Shown piece by piece: positions 44,450 to 54,390 of a stretch of 64,000 nt of DNA (positions within the stretch are counted from its first letter, which is position 1; each line of letters starts with the position of its first letter). This stretch comes from Agromyces subbeticus DSM 16689 (GTDB taxonomy: Bacteria; Actinomycetota; Actinomycetes; Actinomycetales; Microbacteriaceae): positions 124,001 through 188,000 of the forward strand of contig NZ_ATXG01000005.1 of the NCBI RefSeq assembly GCF_000421565.1, written 5' to 3'. Under the pieces are notes generated by a model that saw only the letters and a program-made list of their open reading frames with translations, had not been told where the DNA came from and did no database searches. The translations under genes and the position numbers were made by a program.

Positions 44450-45451
44450 ATGCCCACTTCACCCACCCGTTCCGCGCTCGCCGTCATCACGCCGATCGCC
44501 GCCGCCCTGCTGCTCGCCGGCTGCGCGAGCGCCTCGACGGCCGACAGCGAGCCCCAGCCATCCGCCGCGGCGAGTGCATCGTTCCCCGTCACGGTCGACA
44601 ACTGCGGCACCGAGGTCACCTTCGACGCAGCACCCGAGCGCGTCGTCACCATCAAGTCCTCGACCCTCGAGTTGCTGCTCGCCCTCGGCGTCGGCGACCG
44701 CGTCGTCGGCACCGCCTTCAGCGACGGGCCGGTGCCCGACGAGTTCGAGGGCGCTGCAGCGGAGATCGACGTGCTCTCCGACAAGGTGCCCTCGCAAGAG
44801 GTCACGCTCGCGGCCGAGCCCGACCTCGTCTTCGCCGGCTGGGAGTCGAACCTCTCGGCCGAGGGCGCGGGCGACCGCGAGACCCTCTCAAAGCTCGGCG
44901 TCGACACCTACGTCGCCCCCGCAGCGTGCAAGGGAGAGGGCTACATGCCGAATCCGCTCACCTTCGACGAGGTCTTCCGCGAGTTCGAGGAGGCGGGCGA
45001 CATCTTCGGCGTTCCGGATGCCGCGGCAGCCCTCGTGACGTCGCAGCGAGCTGAACTCGACGCGATCGAGCCGAACGCTGACGGGCTCACCGCCCTCTGG
45101 TACAGCTCTGGCGACGACACGCCGTTCGTCGGCGCCGGCATCGGCGCCCCCCAGATGATCATGCAGGCCGCGGGTCTCGAGAACATCGCCGGCGACGTGG
45201 CCGACACGTGGACCTCGATGGGCTGGGAGGCGATCGTCGCCGCGAACCCCGACGTGATCGTACTCGTCGACGCCGCGTGGAACACCGCCGAGCAGAAGAT
45301 CGCGCACCTCGAATCGAGCCCCGCCACGGCGGCCATGCCCGCCGTGCAGCAGCAGCGCTACGTCATCGTCGACTTCCCGGCCACCGAGGCCGGCGTGCGC
45401 AACGTGTCGGCCGTCGCCTCGCTCGTCGACCAGCTCGGGGCGCTCGGCTGA
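44450..45451 (+). CDS. FecB/BtuF-type substrate-binding lipoprotein, putative F420-0 transporter
   Basis: 333 aa from ATG 44450 (GGAGG four bases upstream). Lipobox LLLAGC with Cys25, then an Ala/Ser linker and the class III binding-protein fold: TVDNCGTEVTFDAAPERVVTI, LLALGVGDRVVGTAF, PDLVFAGWESNL, ANPDVIVLVDAAW. This family normally binds siderophores, heme or cobalamin, but an actinobacterial three-gene cassette of this type has been proposed (TIGR03868/03869/03873) to import F420-0 in F420-using organisms. Close linkage here to cofE, cofC and fgd, and a shared GntR site, support that reading. A metal-chelate ligand remains possible. Confidence 0.75.
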   Translation: MPTSPTRSALAVITPIAAALLLAGCASASTADSEPQPSAAASASFPVTVDNCGTEVTFDAAPERVVTIKSSTLELLLALGVGDRVVGTAFSDGPVPDEFEGAAAEIDVLSDKVPSQEVTLAAEPDLVFAGWESNLSAEGAGDRETLSKLGVDTYVAPAACKGEGYMPNPLTFDEVFREFEEAGDIFGVPDAAAALVTSQRAELDAIEPNADGLTALWYSSGDDTPFVGAGIGAPQMIMQAAGLENIAGDVADTWTSMGWEAIVAANPDVIVLVDAAWNTAEQKIAHLESSPATAAMPAVQQQRYVIVDFPATEAGVRNVSAVASLVDQLGALG

Positions 45452-46613
45452 TGTCCCCCACCCCCGCCGGTCGAGGAGCGAGCGCCAGCGAGCGTATCGA
45501 GACCTCCACTCCGAGCTTCGGGTCACCGGGTCTCGATACGGGCGCTGGGCGCCCTGCTCGACCGACGGGATCTCGACCGACGGGAGGGCGCGGGCGCACG
45601 GCGGCGTGGGCCGTCACGCTCGGCGTGCTGCTCGCGGCATCCGTCGTCGTCGCCGTCACCATCGGGCCGGCCGGACTCGCGCCCGCCGACGTCATCGCGA
45701 GCGTCGCAGCCCATCTCGGGCTCGGCGAACCCACCCTCACCCCGCTGCGCGACGGCATCGTGTGGGAACTGCGCATGCCGCGCGTGCTCACGGCCGCCGC
45801 GGTCGGCGCGGGCCTCGCCCTCTGCGGCGCGGTCATGCAGGCACTGACCCGCAACCCGCTCGCCGACCCCTACCTGCTCGGACTCTCATCGGGTGCCTCG
45901 GTCGGGGCGGTCGTCGTCATCGTGCTCGGCGTCGGGCTGCTGCTGCCGTTCGCTGCATTCGCGGGCGCCCTCGCCGCCCTCGCCGCGACCCTCGCTCTCG
46001 CCGGTGCCGCCGGTCGCGGCGGCGTTGGCGGGACGACCGGCGGGCTCACTCCGACCCGCACCGTGCTCGCGGGCCTCGCCGTCTCCTCCGTGTTCGGAGC
46101 GCTCACGAGCCTCGTGATCTTCTGGAGCGCGACCGGCGACAGCTACCGCGAGATCCTGAACTGGCTGCTCGGCTCGCTCGCCGGCACCGACTGGGTCTCG
46201 GTGGCGATCGCGGGCGGGGCGCTCCTCGTCATCGGCATCCCCCTCATCGCGAGCGCCCGCACGCTCGATGCCTTCGCGTTCGGCGACGCCGCAGCATCCG
46301 CCCTGGGCGTGCACGTGGGTCGCAGCCGCATGCTGCTGCTCGGCGGCACGGCCCTGCTCACCGGTGCGCTCGTGGCGGTCAGCGGTTCGATCGGCTTCGT
46401 CGGGCTGATCCTGCCGCATGCCGTGCGCCTGCTCGTCGGCTCGCGTCACCGCGCCCTGCTGCCGCTCTCGGCGCTCGCCGGCGCCCTGTTCCTCGTGTGG
46501 GCCGACACGGCCGCCCGCACGTTGTTCGATCCGCGTGAGCTGCCGGTCGGCATCATCACGGCGCTCGTCGGCGGCCCCGTGTTCGCCGTGCTGCTGATGC
46601 GAAGGAGGGTCTC

Positions 46614-46617
<4 letters not shown>
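45451..46617 (+). CDS. FecCD-type ABC permease, putative F420-0 transporter
   Basis: 388 aa. Ten-helix BtuC/FecCD permease: WELRMPRVLTAAAVGAGLALCGAVMQ, ALTRNPLADPYLLGLSSGASVGAV, SGSIGFVGLILPHAVRLLVG. ATG at 45451 overlaps the binding-protein stop (TGATG). Residues 8-45 or so (Arg/Ser/Pro/Thr-rich) are encoded by a copy of the palindromic repeat and have no counterpart in the family; the functional protein probably begins near the first helix (about residue 50). Single permease gene, so it should act as a homodimer. Confidence 0.85.
45467..45563. repeat. Palindromic REP-like element, copy 2 (inside a permease gene)
   Basis: Inner arms CGTATCGAGACC (45493-45504) and GGTCTCGATACG (45529-45540) are perfect; outer GGTCGAG (45469-45475) pairs with CTCGACC (45557-45563). 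Read in frame within the first 40 codons of the permease. Followed by a partial duplicate of its end, CTCGACCGACGGG. Confidence 0.8.
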
Positions 46618-47435
<818 letters not shown>

Positions 47436-47471
47436 GGCACCGGCGAGTCCGGGTGCCGGGCACCCGCGAAC

Positions 47472-47615
47472 CTACTGCGGCGCGTCGACCTCTGCACGCT
47501 CGCGGGCATTGCGTGCGATCTCCTCGGTCGCGTCCGCGATCCGGCGCAGCGCGGCGATGATGCTGATCACGGCGAAGAAGAGGAAGAGCGCGAACGCGAT
47601 CATCAAGAACTCCAT
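47472..47615 (-). CDS. 47-aa membrane peptide
   Basis: Reads MEFLMIAFALFLFFAVISII followed by an amphipathic, charged segment (AALRRIADATEEIARNARER) and ends in APQ. One transmembrane helix plus a short cytosolic helix of coiled-coil character. On the minus strand TATGCT (47622-47627) lies exactly six bases before the ATG, a leaderless-promoter pattern shared with other genes here. It is convergent with the transporter ATPase. Too short for most gene callers; function unknown. Confidence 0.6.
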   Translation of the reverse strand: MEFLMIAFALFLFFAVISIIAALRRIADATEEIARNARERAEVDAPQ

Positions 47616-47855
47616 GGGGCGAGCATAGGGGGCGATTGGCGCTCCCCGTCGGTCTCTGCGCGCGTGACCGACAGCCGGAGGCGATCATCGACTGCGTGAC
47701 GCCGCCCGATGATCGATCCGCCCACGCGACATCGGCTGCCGCGGGAGCGAACCGGCAATCGGTTGTCCAGGCACCGATACAACGCGACGTCGGTTGTCGT
47801 CTGTGGCGCGATGCGAACACGTTACCTGCTCGTGAGCGGTGGTTAGCTTGTCGTC

Positions 47856-48953
47856 ATGGTCGGGGCGATCGGATGGCAGGAGATCCTCTCGTGGCGGATG
47901 CGGCGTCAGTTCCTGAACGGTCCAGGCGCCACCTCCGTAGGGGAAGTGGTTCGACGGCTGGTTGCGGTGCCGTCATGGTCGGGAAACGCCGAGCTCGCGA
48001 TCGGGTCGCGAATGCTACGTCCGCATCTGGGAGCTGTAGCGGCTGCGTTCGCGGAGGGACATCTCGTCAAGACATTTGCGTTCCGTGGAGCGATGAACTA
48101 CCTCGTTCCCGAAGACGCTGGAATCTATCTCGCGCTCCGAGCGGTTGGGCGACAGTGGGAACTGAAGAGCTGGCGCGAGTTCTACCGCCTCGAACCCGCG
48201 GACTGGCCGGTGCTCCGCGCGGTCGTGCGCGATGCACTGTCATCCGGTCCTCTCAACCAGTGCGATTTGGCCGACGTGGTCGTTCGTGACGCGCGATTCT
48301 CGCACCTCACCGGGGCACTCACTGATAAGTCATGCACGTTCCTCAAGCCCTTCGCATGGCAGGGCGACCTCAGTATTGCCCCACCGCGGGAGGGCGTGCT
48401 GATGCTGCAGTCACCGACGGTCGCATTCGGTTGGTCGGGCATTCCGGAACCCGAGGATGCCGGGCCGCAGGCTGTCCGCGCGTACCTCTCCGCCTACGGG
48501 CCCGCGTCTGCCGACCACCTGCAATACTGGCTCGGCGATGGCCTCAGCGCCGGCCGCAAGCGCATCGCGGGCTGGATCGCACGCATGCTAGAGGACGAGA
48601 TCGTGACGATCGACGTCGAAGGCGATGAGCTGCTCTGTCTTGCAGACCATGTCGACGAGCTGGCGTCGGAGCCGGCATCGGGCGTCATTCATCTGCTGCC
48701 AGGACTCGATCCGTGGCTCCTCGGCGCGGGCACTGCAGACGTGCACATCGTCCCGCCTGACCGGCGTGGCGAGATCACCCGCGGCGCCAATCCGGTACTG
48801 ATCGACGGTCGGGTCGAAGGCACTTGGAAGATTGCCGAGGATCTGCTTACCGTAACGACCCACGGCGGAGCACTCTCGAGCGACAAGCTCGAGATCGCGC
48901 GCGGAAGACTCGCCGAGGTGCTTGGTCGCGAGATCCATTCCGACGGGCACTGA
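47856..48953 (+). CDS. Winged-helix DNA-binding domain protein (HTH_42 / AlkX-like)
   Basis: 365 aa. Starts SWRMRRQFLNGP, a motif I associate with the winged-helix PF06224 family that includes DNA-repair-type glycosylases; further marks are LVKTFAFRGAMNYLVPEDAGIYLALRA, QCDLADVVV and a C-terminal PGLDPWLLGAG with conserved Asp. Some relatives excise alkylated or interstrand-crosslinked bases, so a DNA-repair role is plausible but not shown. TAGCTT (47844-47849) lies six bases before the ATG: leaderless. The base composition looks somewhat less GC-extreme than its neighbours, which may hint at transfer. Confidence 0.75.
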   Translation: MVGAIGWQEILSWRMRRQFLNGPGATSVGEVVRRLVAVPSWSGNAELAIGSRMLRPHLGAVAAAFAEGHLVKTFAFRGAMNYLVPEDAGIYLALRAVGRQWELKSWREFYRLEPADWPVLRAVVRDALSSGPLNQCDLADVVVRDARFSHLTGALTDKSCTFLKPFAWQGDLSIAPPREGVLMLQSPTVAFGWSGIPEPEDAGPQAVRAYLSAYGPASADHLQYWLGDGLSAGRKRIAGWIARMLEDEIVTIDVEGDELLCLADHVDELASEPASGVIHLLPGLDPWLLGAGTADVHIVPPDRRGEITRGANPVLIDGRVEGTWKIAEDLLTVTTHGGALSSDKLEIARGRLAEVLGREIHSDGH

Positions 48954-49030
48954 CGCCGCATTCCCCCAAGCGGATCCTCCAACGGCCGCGAGCGGTCAGC
49001 TGGCGAGCTCTTGAACACCGATCACTAGGT

Positions 49031-49111
49031 GGTCAGAACCCAGCCGTTCGGTGGGTCAGAACTCACGATCCAGGGCAGGCCGTCGAAACCTCGACTCTGC
49101 GACGTTTCGAC
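49031..49111. repeat. Short direct and inverted repeats between two genes
   Basis: GGTCAGAAC occurs twice (49031-49039 and 49054-49062), and GTCGAAAC (49082-49089) pairs perfectly with GTTTCGAC (49104-49111). The hairpin could terminate the upstream winged-helix gene; the direct repeat may be a decayed mobile-element edge. The rest of 48954-49195 shows nothing recognisable. Confidence 0.4.
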
Positions 49112-49195
49112 AACCGTGGCCGAATGGCATCGGCCGATGTGCACGTGTAGACGAACGCGCCAGCGCCCTCCGCCGGGCGCGCGTAGCCTGAGGGG

Positions 49196-49708
49196 ATGAC
49201 GCGAACGGCCTACGAGGCGCAGCCTCGCGACGAACTGCTCGAGGGCATCGCCGAGGAGTTCCTCCACCATGCTCCGCGCGGCCGCCGGCTCATCGCGGTC
49301 GACGGCGCCGCGACGGTCGATACCGCGCGCTTCGCCGACGACCTCGCAGCAGTGCTCCGAGGGCGCGGGCAGTCGGTCGTGCGCGCATCCGTCGGCGGAG
49401 CCGACGAGACCGGCGGGGCCCATCGAATCGACGAGGCCGCGCTCCGCGCCGAGGTCGTCGATCCGTTCCGTGCGGGCACCACGCCCGGGGCATCCGACGA
49501 CTCGGTGCTCGTCGTCGACGGGCGGGGCCTGCTCGACGACGCCGTGCGCGGCATCTGGCACTTCTCGGTGTGGCTGAAGGCGGGCGACGAGCTGCCGCAC
49601 TCGGGGGCATCCGTCATCGTCGACGTCACCGACGACGCCGCACCGAGCCGATTCTTCTACGACTACTGCGCGCTGCCGCCGAGCGTGAACCGACCCGGAC
49701 TGCGCTGA
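49196..49708 (+). CDS. Uridine kinase-like protein with degenerate P-loop
   Basis: 170 aa. The start, IAEEFLHHAPRGRRLIAVDGA, and the later VVDPFRAG, DSVLVVDGRGLL and FSVWLKAG segments resemble uridine kinase-family NTPases of actinobacteria. The Walker A that should follow RLIAVDG is ATVDTARFADDLA, lacking the GK[ST] lysine, so phosphate transfer is doubtful. FYDYCALPPSVNRPG closes the protein. TAGCCT (49184-49189) lies six bases before the ATG: leaderless. It may be a pseudoenzyme or use another chemistry. Confidence 0.6.
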   Translation: MTRTAYEAQPRDELLEGIAEEFLHHAPRGRRLIAVDGAATVDTARFADDLAAVLRGRGQSVVRASVGGADETGGAHRIDEAALRAEVVDPFRAGTTPGASDDSVLVVDGRGLLDDAVRGIWHFSVWLKAGDELPHSGASVIVDVTDDAAPSRFFYDYCALPPSVNRPGLR

Positions 49709-49826
49709 CCCGCCGGGCGCGACCCGATCGGATCCGATCCGATCCGAGGCCACCCGTTGCCGTCGAAGGCGTCGAGGTCTACGGTGATGGCATCCAGCAG
49801 GTTGTACCCGATTCGGGGGGTCCCAA

Positions 49827-51665
49827 ATGGTCAACGTCGTCCGCCGCGCCGCGCTTCGTCGCGTGAGCGCAGCACTCGCCGCAACGCTCGCGGTCGGAGC
49901 TCTCGCGGCTGCCGCCCCGGCTTCCGCGCAGCCGCTCACCGCCGCTTCGAGCCTGTTCGCCGCCGGGCGCCCGGCGCCACCGGCGCCGTCGACCTCGGCG
50001 GGCTACGGCGGCGCGGTGTCATCCGTCGACTCCGAAGCGAGCGCCGTGGGCCTCGAGGTGCTGCGCAAGGGCGGCAACGCCGTCGACGCCGCCGTGGCCA
50101 CGGCGGCCGCGCTCGGCGTCACCGAGCCCTACAGCGCCGGCATCGGCGGCGGCGGCTACTTCGTGTACTTCGACGCCGCGACCGGCGAGGTCACCACGAT
50201 CGACGGGCGCGAGACCGCGCCCGCGGCGATGCCGGTCGATGCGTTCATCGATCCCGCCACCGGCCAGCCGTACCCCTTCGCCGCCGCCGTGTCATCGGGA
50301 CTCTCGGTCGGCGTGCCCGGCACGCTCGCCACCTGGGAGACGGCGCTCGACCGCTTCGGCACCGAATCGCTGCACAAGATGTTGAAGCCGTCGATCCTGC
50401 TCGCCACACGTGGGTTCCGAGTCGACGAGACCTTCGCCCAGCAGACGGCCGCCAACCAGGCCCGGTTCGCAGCCTTCCCGGCAACGGCGGAACTGTTCCT
50501 GCCGAACGACGCACCTCCGGTGGTCGGATCGACCTTCAAGAACCCCGACCTCGCGAAGACGCTTCGCCAGATCGCCGTGCACGGCACCGACGTCTTCTAC
50601 GAGGGCGCCCTCGCCGACGAGATCGCCGCCATCGCACAGGACCCGCAGACCGATCCGGCGACGACGCTGCCCGCGTTCCCGGGCTACCTGACGGCCGACG
50701 ACCTCGCCGACTACGAGGTGCTCGAGCAGGCCCCGACGCACGTGGAGTACCGCGGACTCGACGTGTACGGCATGGCCCCGTCGTCGTCGGGCGGCACGAC
50801 GGTCGGCGAATCGCTCAACATCCTCGAGAACTACGATCTCGCAGGCGAGCCGGTGCCGCAGGCGCTGCACCTCTTCCTCGAGGCCACAGCGCACGCCTTC
50901 GCCGACCGCAACGCCTACGTGGGCGATCCGGCCTTCGTCGACGTGCCGACCGAGACCCTGCTGAGTCAGGACTTCGCCGACGCACGAGCCTGCGTGATCG
51001 ATCCGGATGCCGCGTCGGTCAAGCCCGTGGCGCCCGCGCCGCTCGACGCGGCGGGCTGCGAGCTCGCCGCCGCCGCCGACCCCGTCGACACGGAGAACAT
51101 CTCGACCACGCACCTTTCGGTGGTCGACCAGTGGGGAAACGCGGTCGCCTACACGCTCACGATCGAGCAGACGGGCGGCTCGGGCATGACCGTGCCCGGG
51201 CGCGGGTTCCTGCTGAACAACGAGCTCACCGACTTCAACTTCGTGCCGAACCCCGCCGACCCGAACACCGTCGAACCCGGCAAACGGCCGCGCTCGTCGA
51301 TGTCACCCACGATCGTGCTCGACGGCGGCGACGTGCGCTACGTCGTCGGCTCGCCCGGCGGCTCCACGATCATCACCACCGTAACGCAGGTGCTCATGAA
51401 CCGCATCGAACTCGGCATGAGCCTGCCCGACGCGGTCGCGGCACCACGGGCGGCGCAGCGCAACACCGTCAACGTCTCGGCCGAGCAGGCGTTCCTCGAT
51501 GCGTACGCCGCCGAGCTCACGCCGTACGGCCACACGTTCGGGCCACCGGCCGAGATCGGGGCGGTGGCCGCGATCGAGGTCGGCGCCGACGGGCTCATGA
51601 CCGCGGTGGCAGAACCCGTGCGGCGCGGGGGCGGCACCGGGCTCGTGGTCGAGCCGGCTTCGTAG
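49827..51665 (+). CDS. ggt: Secreted gamma-glutamyltransferase
   Basis: 612 aa. Signal peptide (ALAAAAPASAQP, cleavage near residue 35), then the large-subunit region starting with GGAVSSVDSEASAVGLEVLRKGGNAVDAAVA. The autoprocessing nucleophile Thr427 is in ENISTTHLSVVDQWGNAVAY, so mature small subunit begins there; GSGMTVPGRGFLLNNELTDF and KRPRSSMSPTIV bind the glutamyl group, and VGSPGGSTIITTV forms the oxyanion glycine pair. It cleaves or transfers the gamma-glutamyl moiety of glutathione-like peptides outside the cell. GGGGGG serves as ribosome-binding site. Notably F420 carries a polyglutamate tail, but it is gamma-linked and a link to this enzyme is speculative. Confidence 0.92.
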   Translation: MVNVVRRAALRRVSAALAATLAVGALAAAAPASAQPLTAASSLFAAGRPAPPAPSTSAGYGGAVSSVDSEASAVGLEVLRKGGNAVDAAVATAAALGVTEPYSAGIGGGGYFVYFDAATGEVTTIDGRETAPAAMPVDAFIDPATGQPYPFAAAVSSGLSVGVPGTLATWETALDRFGTESLHKMLKPSILLATRGFRVDETFAQQTAANQARFAAFPATAELFLPNDAPPVVGSTFKNPDLAKTLRQIAVHGTDVFYEGALADEIAAIAQDPQTDPATTLPAFPGYLTADDLADYEVLEQAPTHVEYRGLDVYGMAPSSSGGTTVGESLNILENYDLAGEPVPQALHLFLEATAHAFADRNAYVGDPAFVDVPTETLLSQDFADARACVIDPDAASVKPVAPAPLDAAGCELAAAADPVDTENISTTHLSVVDQWGNAVAYTLTIEQTGGSGMTVPGRGFLLNNELTDFNFVPNPADPNTVEPGKRPRSSMSPTIVLDGGDVRYVVGSPGGSTIITTVTQVLMNRIELGMSLPDAVAAPRAAQRNTVNVSAEQAFLDAYAAELTPYGHTFGPPAEIGAVAAIEVGADGLMTAVAEPVRRGGGTGLVVEPAS

Positions 51666-51678
51666 CCCGCGCGCCTCG

Positions 51679-51760
51679 CCGGTCGAGTAGCGACGAAGGA
51701 GCGTATCGAGACCTCGTGCGAGATCTCGATACGGCCCTGGCGGGCCTACTCGATCGACGG
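51679..51760. repeat. Palindromic REP-like element, copy 3 (convergent intergenic)
   Basis: Inner arms CGTATCGAGA (51702-51711) and TCTCGATACG (51724-51733); outer TCGAGTAG (51683-51690) pairs with CTACTCGA (51746-51753). It fills the gap between the convergent ggt and fgd stop codons and could serve as a bidirectional terminator. Confidence 0.85.
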
Positions 51761-51773
51761 GGCAGTGCGACGC

Positions 51774-52799
51774 TCAGCGTGCTCGCAGTCGCGGTGCCAG
51801 ATCGCGCTCGAAGAGCTCCAGGAATCGGCGCTGGTCATGTCCGGGTGCGTGGAAGACGAGGTGGTTGAAGCCCCAATCCATGTACTGGCCGATCTGCTCG
51901 ACGACGGCGTCGGGGTCGGTGCCGACGATCCAACGCTTCGCGATCTCCTCGATCGGCAGGGCATCGGCGGCCCGCTCCATCTCGACCGGGTCGGTGATGT
52001 CGTGCTTCTGCTCCTTCGAGAGCGAGAGCGGCGACCAGAATCGGGTGTTGTCGAGGGCGGTGTCGAGGTCTTCTTCGTACGAGAGCTTGATCTCGATCAT
52101 GCGGTCGTACTGCTCGAACGTGCGGCCGTCGGTGCGCGCCTCGAGGCCCTCCTTCACTGCGGGCATGAGCTGATCGGCGTAGAGCTCGGCGCCCTTGCCC
52201 GACGTGCAGATGAAGCCGTCGCCCGCGCGGCCGGCGTACTTCGCGACCTGCGGGCCGCCGGCGGCGATGTAGATCGGCACGCCGCCCTCTGGCCGGTCGT
52301 AAATCGAAGCGTCGTGGGTCGAGTAGTACTCGCCGTCGAAGCTGACCTGGCCCTCGTCGCTCCAGAGCGCGCGCATGAGGCGCACCGATTCGCGCAGGCG
52401 TGCGTAACGCTCGCGGAACTCGGGCCACTCCTGCTCGCCGGCGCCCTGGAAGCCCGTGGCGATCTCGTTGAGCGCCTCGCCGGAGCCGACGCCGAGGATG
52501 ATGCGGCCTGGGTAGAGCACGCCCATCGTCGCGAACGCCTGAGCGAGCACGGCCGGGTTATACCGGAAGGTCGGTGTCAGCACCGAGGTGCCGATCTTGA
52601 TCGTCGACGTGCGTTCACCGACAGCTGCGACCCAGGCGAGTGAGAACGGGGCATGGCCGCCGGTGTGCCGCCACGGCTGGAAGTGGTCGCTCGTGAACAC
52701 CGACTCCATGCCGTGCTGTTCGGCGGCGACCGCGATTTCGACGAGCTCGCGGGGCGCGAACTGCTCCGCTGAGGCTTTGTATCCGAGAGTGAGCGTCAC
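51774..52799 (-). CDS. fgd: F420-dependent glucose-6-phosphate dehydrogenase
   Basis: 341 aa. Near-complete match in memory to mycobacterial Fgd1 along its length: [34 protein letters not shown] with the catalytic His39 and Trp43, [34 protein letters not shown], and the phosphate-binding Lys/Arg positions in [17 protein letters not shown] and [10 protein letters not shown]. It oxidises glucose-6-phosphate and reduces F420 to F420H2. GTG start at 52799 follows AAAGGGAA and overlaps the cofC stop. Last gene of the LLM-cofE-cofC-fgd operon, so cofactor maturation and reduction are co-expressed. Confidence 0.96.
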   Translation of the reverse strand: MTLTLGYKASAEQFAPRELVEIAVAAEQHGMESVFTSDHFQPWRHTGGHAPFSLAWVAAVGERTSTIKIGTSVLTPTFRYNPAVLAQAFATMGVLYPGRIILGVGSGEALNEIATGFQGAGEQEWPEFRERYARLRESVRLMRALWSDEGQVSFDGEYYSTHDASIYDRPEGGVPIYIAAGGPQVAKYAGRAGDGFICTSGKGAELYADQLMPAVKEGLEARTDGRTFEQYDRMIEIKLSYEEDLDTALDNTRFWSPLSLSKEQKHDITDPVEMERAADALPIEEIAKRWIVGTDPDAVVEQIGQYMDWGFNHLVFHAPGHDQRRFLELFERDLAPRLRAR

Positions 52800-53518
52800 G
52801 GTGTTCCCTTTCTGTTCGACGTTCCCGTCCACGCGAAGGATGCGTGGTCGTGAGGCAATGACCCGTCGGCGAGCGCGGCGACGGCTTCGGCGGTGTGCGC
52901 CCCGACGCCGACGGTGAGCACGGCTTCGAGGGCTTCGATGGTGTCGACGTCGCGTCGCAGGCCGGTGCCGACCGAGTCGGGCACGACGGCGGTCAGGTCG
53001 GTGAACCCCGATGCGACGTGCCGTGACGCCGAATCGGCGCCGAACTGCGGCAGCAACGCTTCGCCGGCGAGCGCGGTCGCGAGGGTGGTGCCGGTGCCGT
53101 CCGCGTCGGGCACGAAAGCGAGCGGATGCCGCGCGGCCGCCTCGAGGGCGGTGCCGAGCTCGGCCGGGGTGAGGGCGGGCAGGTCGCCGAGCAGCACGGC
53201 CACGGCGGGCTCGTCGCGCTCGCGGGCGTGTTCGATGCCGAGCCGGATCGCCGCCGACAGCCCTGCCCCGGGCCGCTCATCGACGATCTCGACGCCGGCC
53301 AGCTCCGGACCGGCCAACTCGCGAAGCGCGGCGAGTTCGGACGCGGCGCCCACCACCACGACCCGCTGCACCGACGGCGTCGCAACGGCCGCGGCGATCG
53401 TGTCGAGGGCGAAGGCTCGGGCGAGCGCCGCCCGCGCCGGCGGGGTGATGCCGGTGCCGAGGCGCGACTTGGCCTGCCGCAGCTCTTTGACCGGAATCAC
53501 CACGGTCCAGGCGCTCAT
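52796..53518 (-). CDS. cofC: 2-phospho-L-lactate (or PEP) guanylyltransferase of F420 biosynthesis
   Basis: 240 aa. CofC/FbiD: N-terminal [15 protein letters not shown] nucleotide-binding motif, [25 protein letters not shown] with the metal-binding Asp, and [10 protein letters not shown]. It activates 2-phospholactate or phosphoenolpyruvate with GTP for CofD. Start ATG at 53518 overlaps the cofE stop. About 20 residues at the C-terminus ([13 protein letters not shown]) extend beyond the usual core. Its presence means the organism can at least convert Fo to F420. Confidence 0.93.
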   Translation of the reverse strand: MSAWTVVIPVKELRQAKSRLGTGITPPARAALARAFALDTIAAAVATPSVQRVVVVGAASELAALRELAGPELAGVEIVDERPGAGLSAAIRLGIEHARERDEPAVAVLLGDLPALTPAELGTALEAAARHPLAFVPDADGTGTTLATALAGEALLPQFGADSASRHVASGFTDLTAVVPDSVGTGLRRDVDTIEALEAVLTVGVGAHTAEAVAALADGSLPHDHASFAWTGTSNRKGTP

Positions 53519-54390
53519 GCGAGCAACCGATCGGCGGCCGCGGCGGCGCGCCCCTCGGCGAAGCCGGCAGCCCAGCCCTCGGCATGCCCGGCGGCTCGGC
53601 CCGAGGTGTAGCCGGCCGCGCGCCCCTGCTCCCGGCCGAGGACGAGCGCCTCATCGGTGCCGAGACGGAAGAGGTCGAGTTCGGCGGGCCGAACGATCGA
53701 GCGGGCCCCCGGCAGGTCGAGCGGGCCGACGACGCGGGCGAGTCCGCCGACGACGGCCACGGGGCATCCGCTCGTCTTGCCCTTCACGAGGTCGGCTGCC
53801 GCCGCCAGTTCATCGGCGAGGCACGGCATCGTCACCGCGAGCGTCGCCCCTGCGCTGTCGCTCGTGCCACGGAGGTCGTCGAAGACGCGTACCCCCGCCG
53901 CGCCGATCGCCACATCGGTCTGCCCCTCGCGCCACGGTCGCCCGAGCGTGTCGCTCAGAATCACGCCGACCTCGGCGCCCGCGCGGGCTCGGATGCCGCG
54001 GGCCAGCGCTCGGGCCGAAGCGTCGGGATCGACGGGCAGCAGCAGCACGGTGCCGGGCGCGGTGTTGCTCGCGTCGACGCCGGCCGCTGCGGCGACGATG
54101 CCGAGCCGGTTCTCGACGATGCGCGTGACCCCGCCGGCGTGGTCCCGCGTGGCGACGGCACGCACGGTCTCGTCGGCGATGGCCTGCTCGCGGCCGTCGG
54201 CGACCCGCACGCGACCCTCGGCTTTCGAGACGATCTTCGAGGTGATGACGAGGATGTCGCCGTCGCGCAGGGTGCCGGCCGCTGCCGCGACGATGAGCTC
54301 GACGAGGTCGTCGCCGGCTTCGATCTCGGGAATCCCGGCCAGCGCGCGCACGCCCAGGGCTGCACCCGCCTCGAGCGCCGTGCGCGTCAT
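53515..54390 (-). CDS. cofE: Coenzyme F420:L-glutamate ligase, copy 1, with Gly/Ala-repeat tail
   Basis: 291 aa from ATG 54390 (ATGA overlap with the LLM gene). CofE fold: [78 protein letters not shown]. It adds gamma-linked glutamates to F420-0. It lacks the C-terminal nitroreductase-like domain of mycobacterial FbiB, which in that enzyme reduces dehydro-F420-0, so reduction must occur elsewhere if PEP is used. The last 40 residues are an unusual run of GRAAGxxxGxAAG units ([20 protein letters not shown] and on) absent from the other copy (56374-57189). Confidence 0.92.
   Translation of the reverse strand: MTRTALEAGAALGVRALAGIPEIEAGDDLVELIVAAAAGTLRDGDILVITSKIVSKAEGRVRVADGREQAIADETVRAVATRDHAGGVTRIVENRLGIVAAAAGVDASNTAPGTVLLLPVDPDASARALARGIRARAGAEVGVILSDTLGRPWREGQTDVAIGAAGVRVFDDLRGTSDSAGATLAVTMPCLADELAAAADLVKGKTSGCPVAVVGGLARVVGPLDLPGARSIVRPAELDLFRLGTDEALVLGREQGRAAGYTSGRAAGHAEGWAAGFAEGRAAAAADRLLA

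Noticed and set aside
49025..49111. Insertion-sequence remnant
   Set aside because: Only a 9-bp direct repeat and an 8-bp inverted repeat are present; no transposase fragment could be read in any frame.
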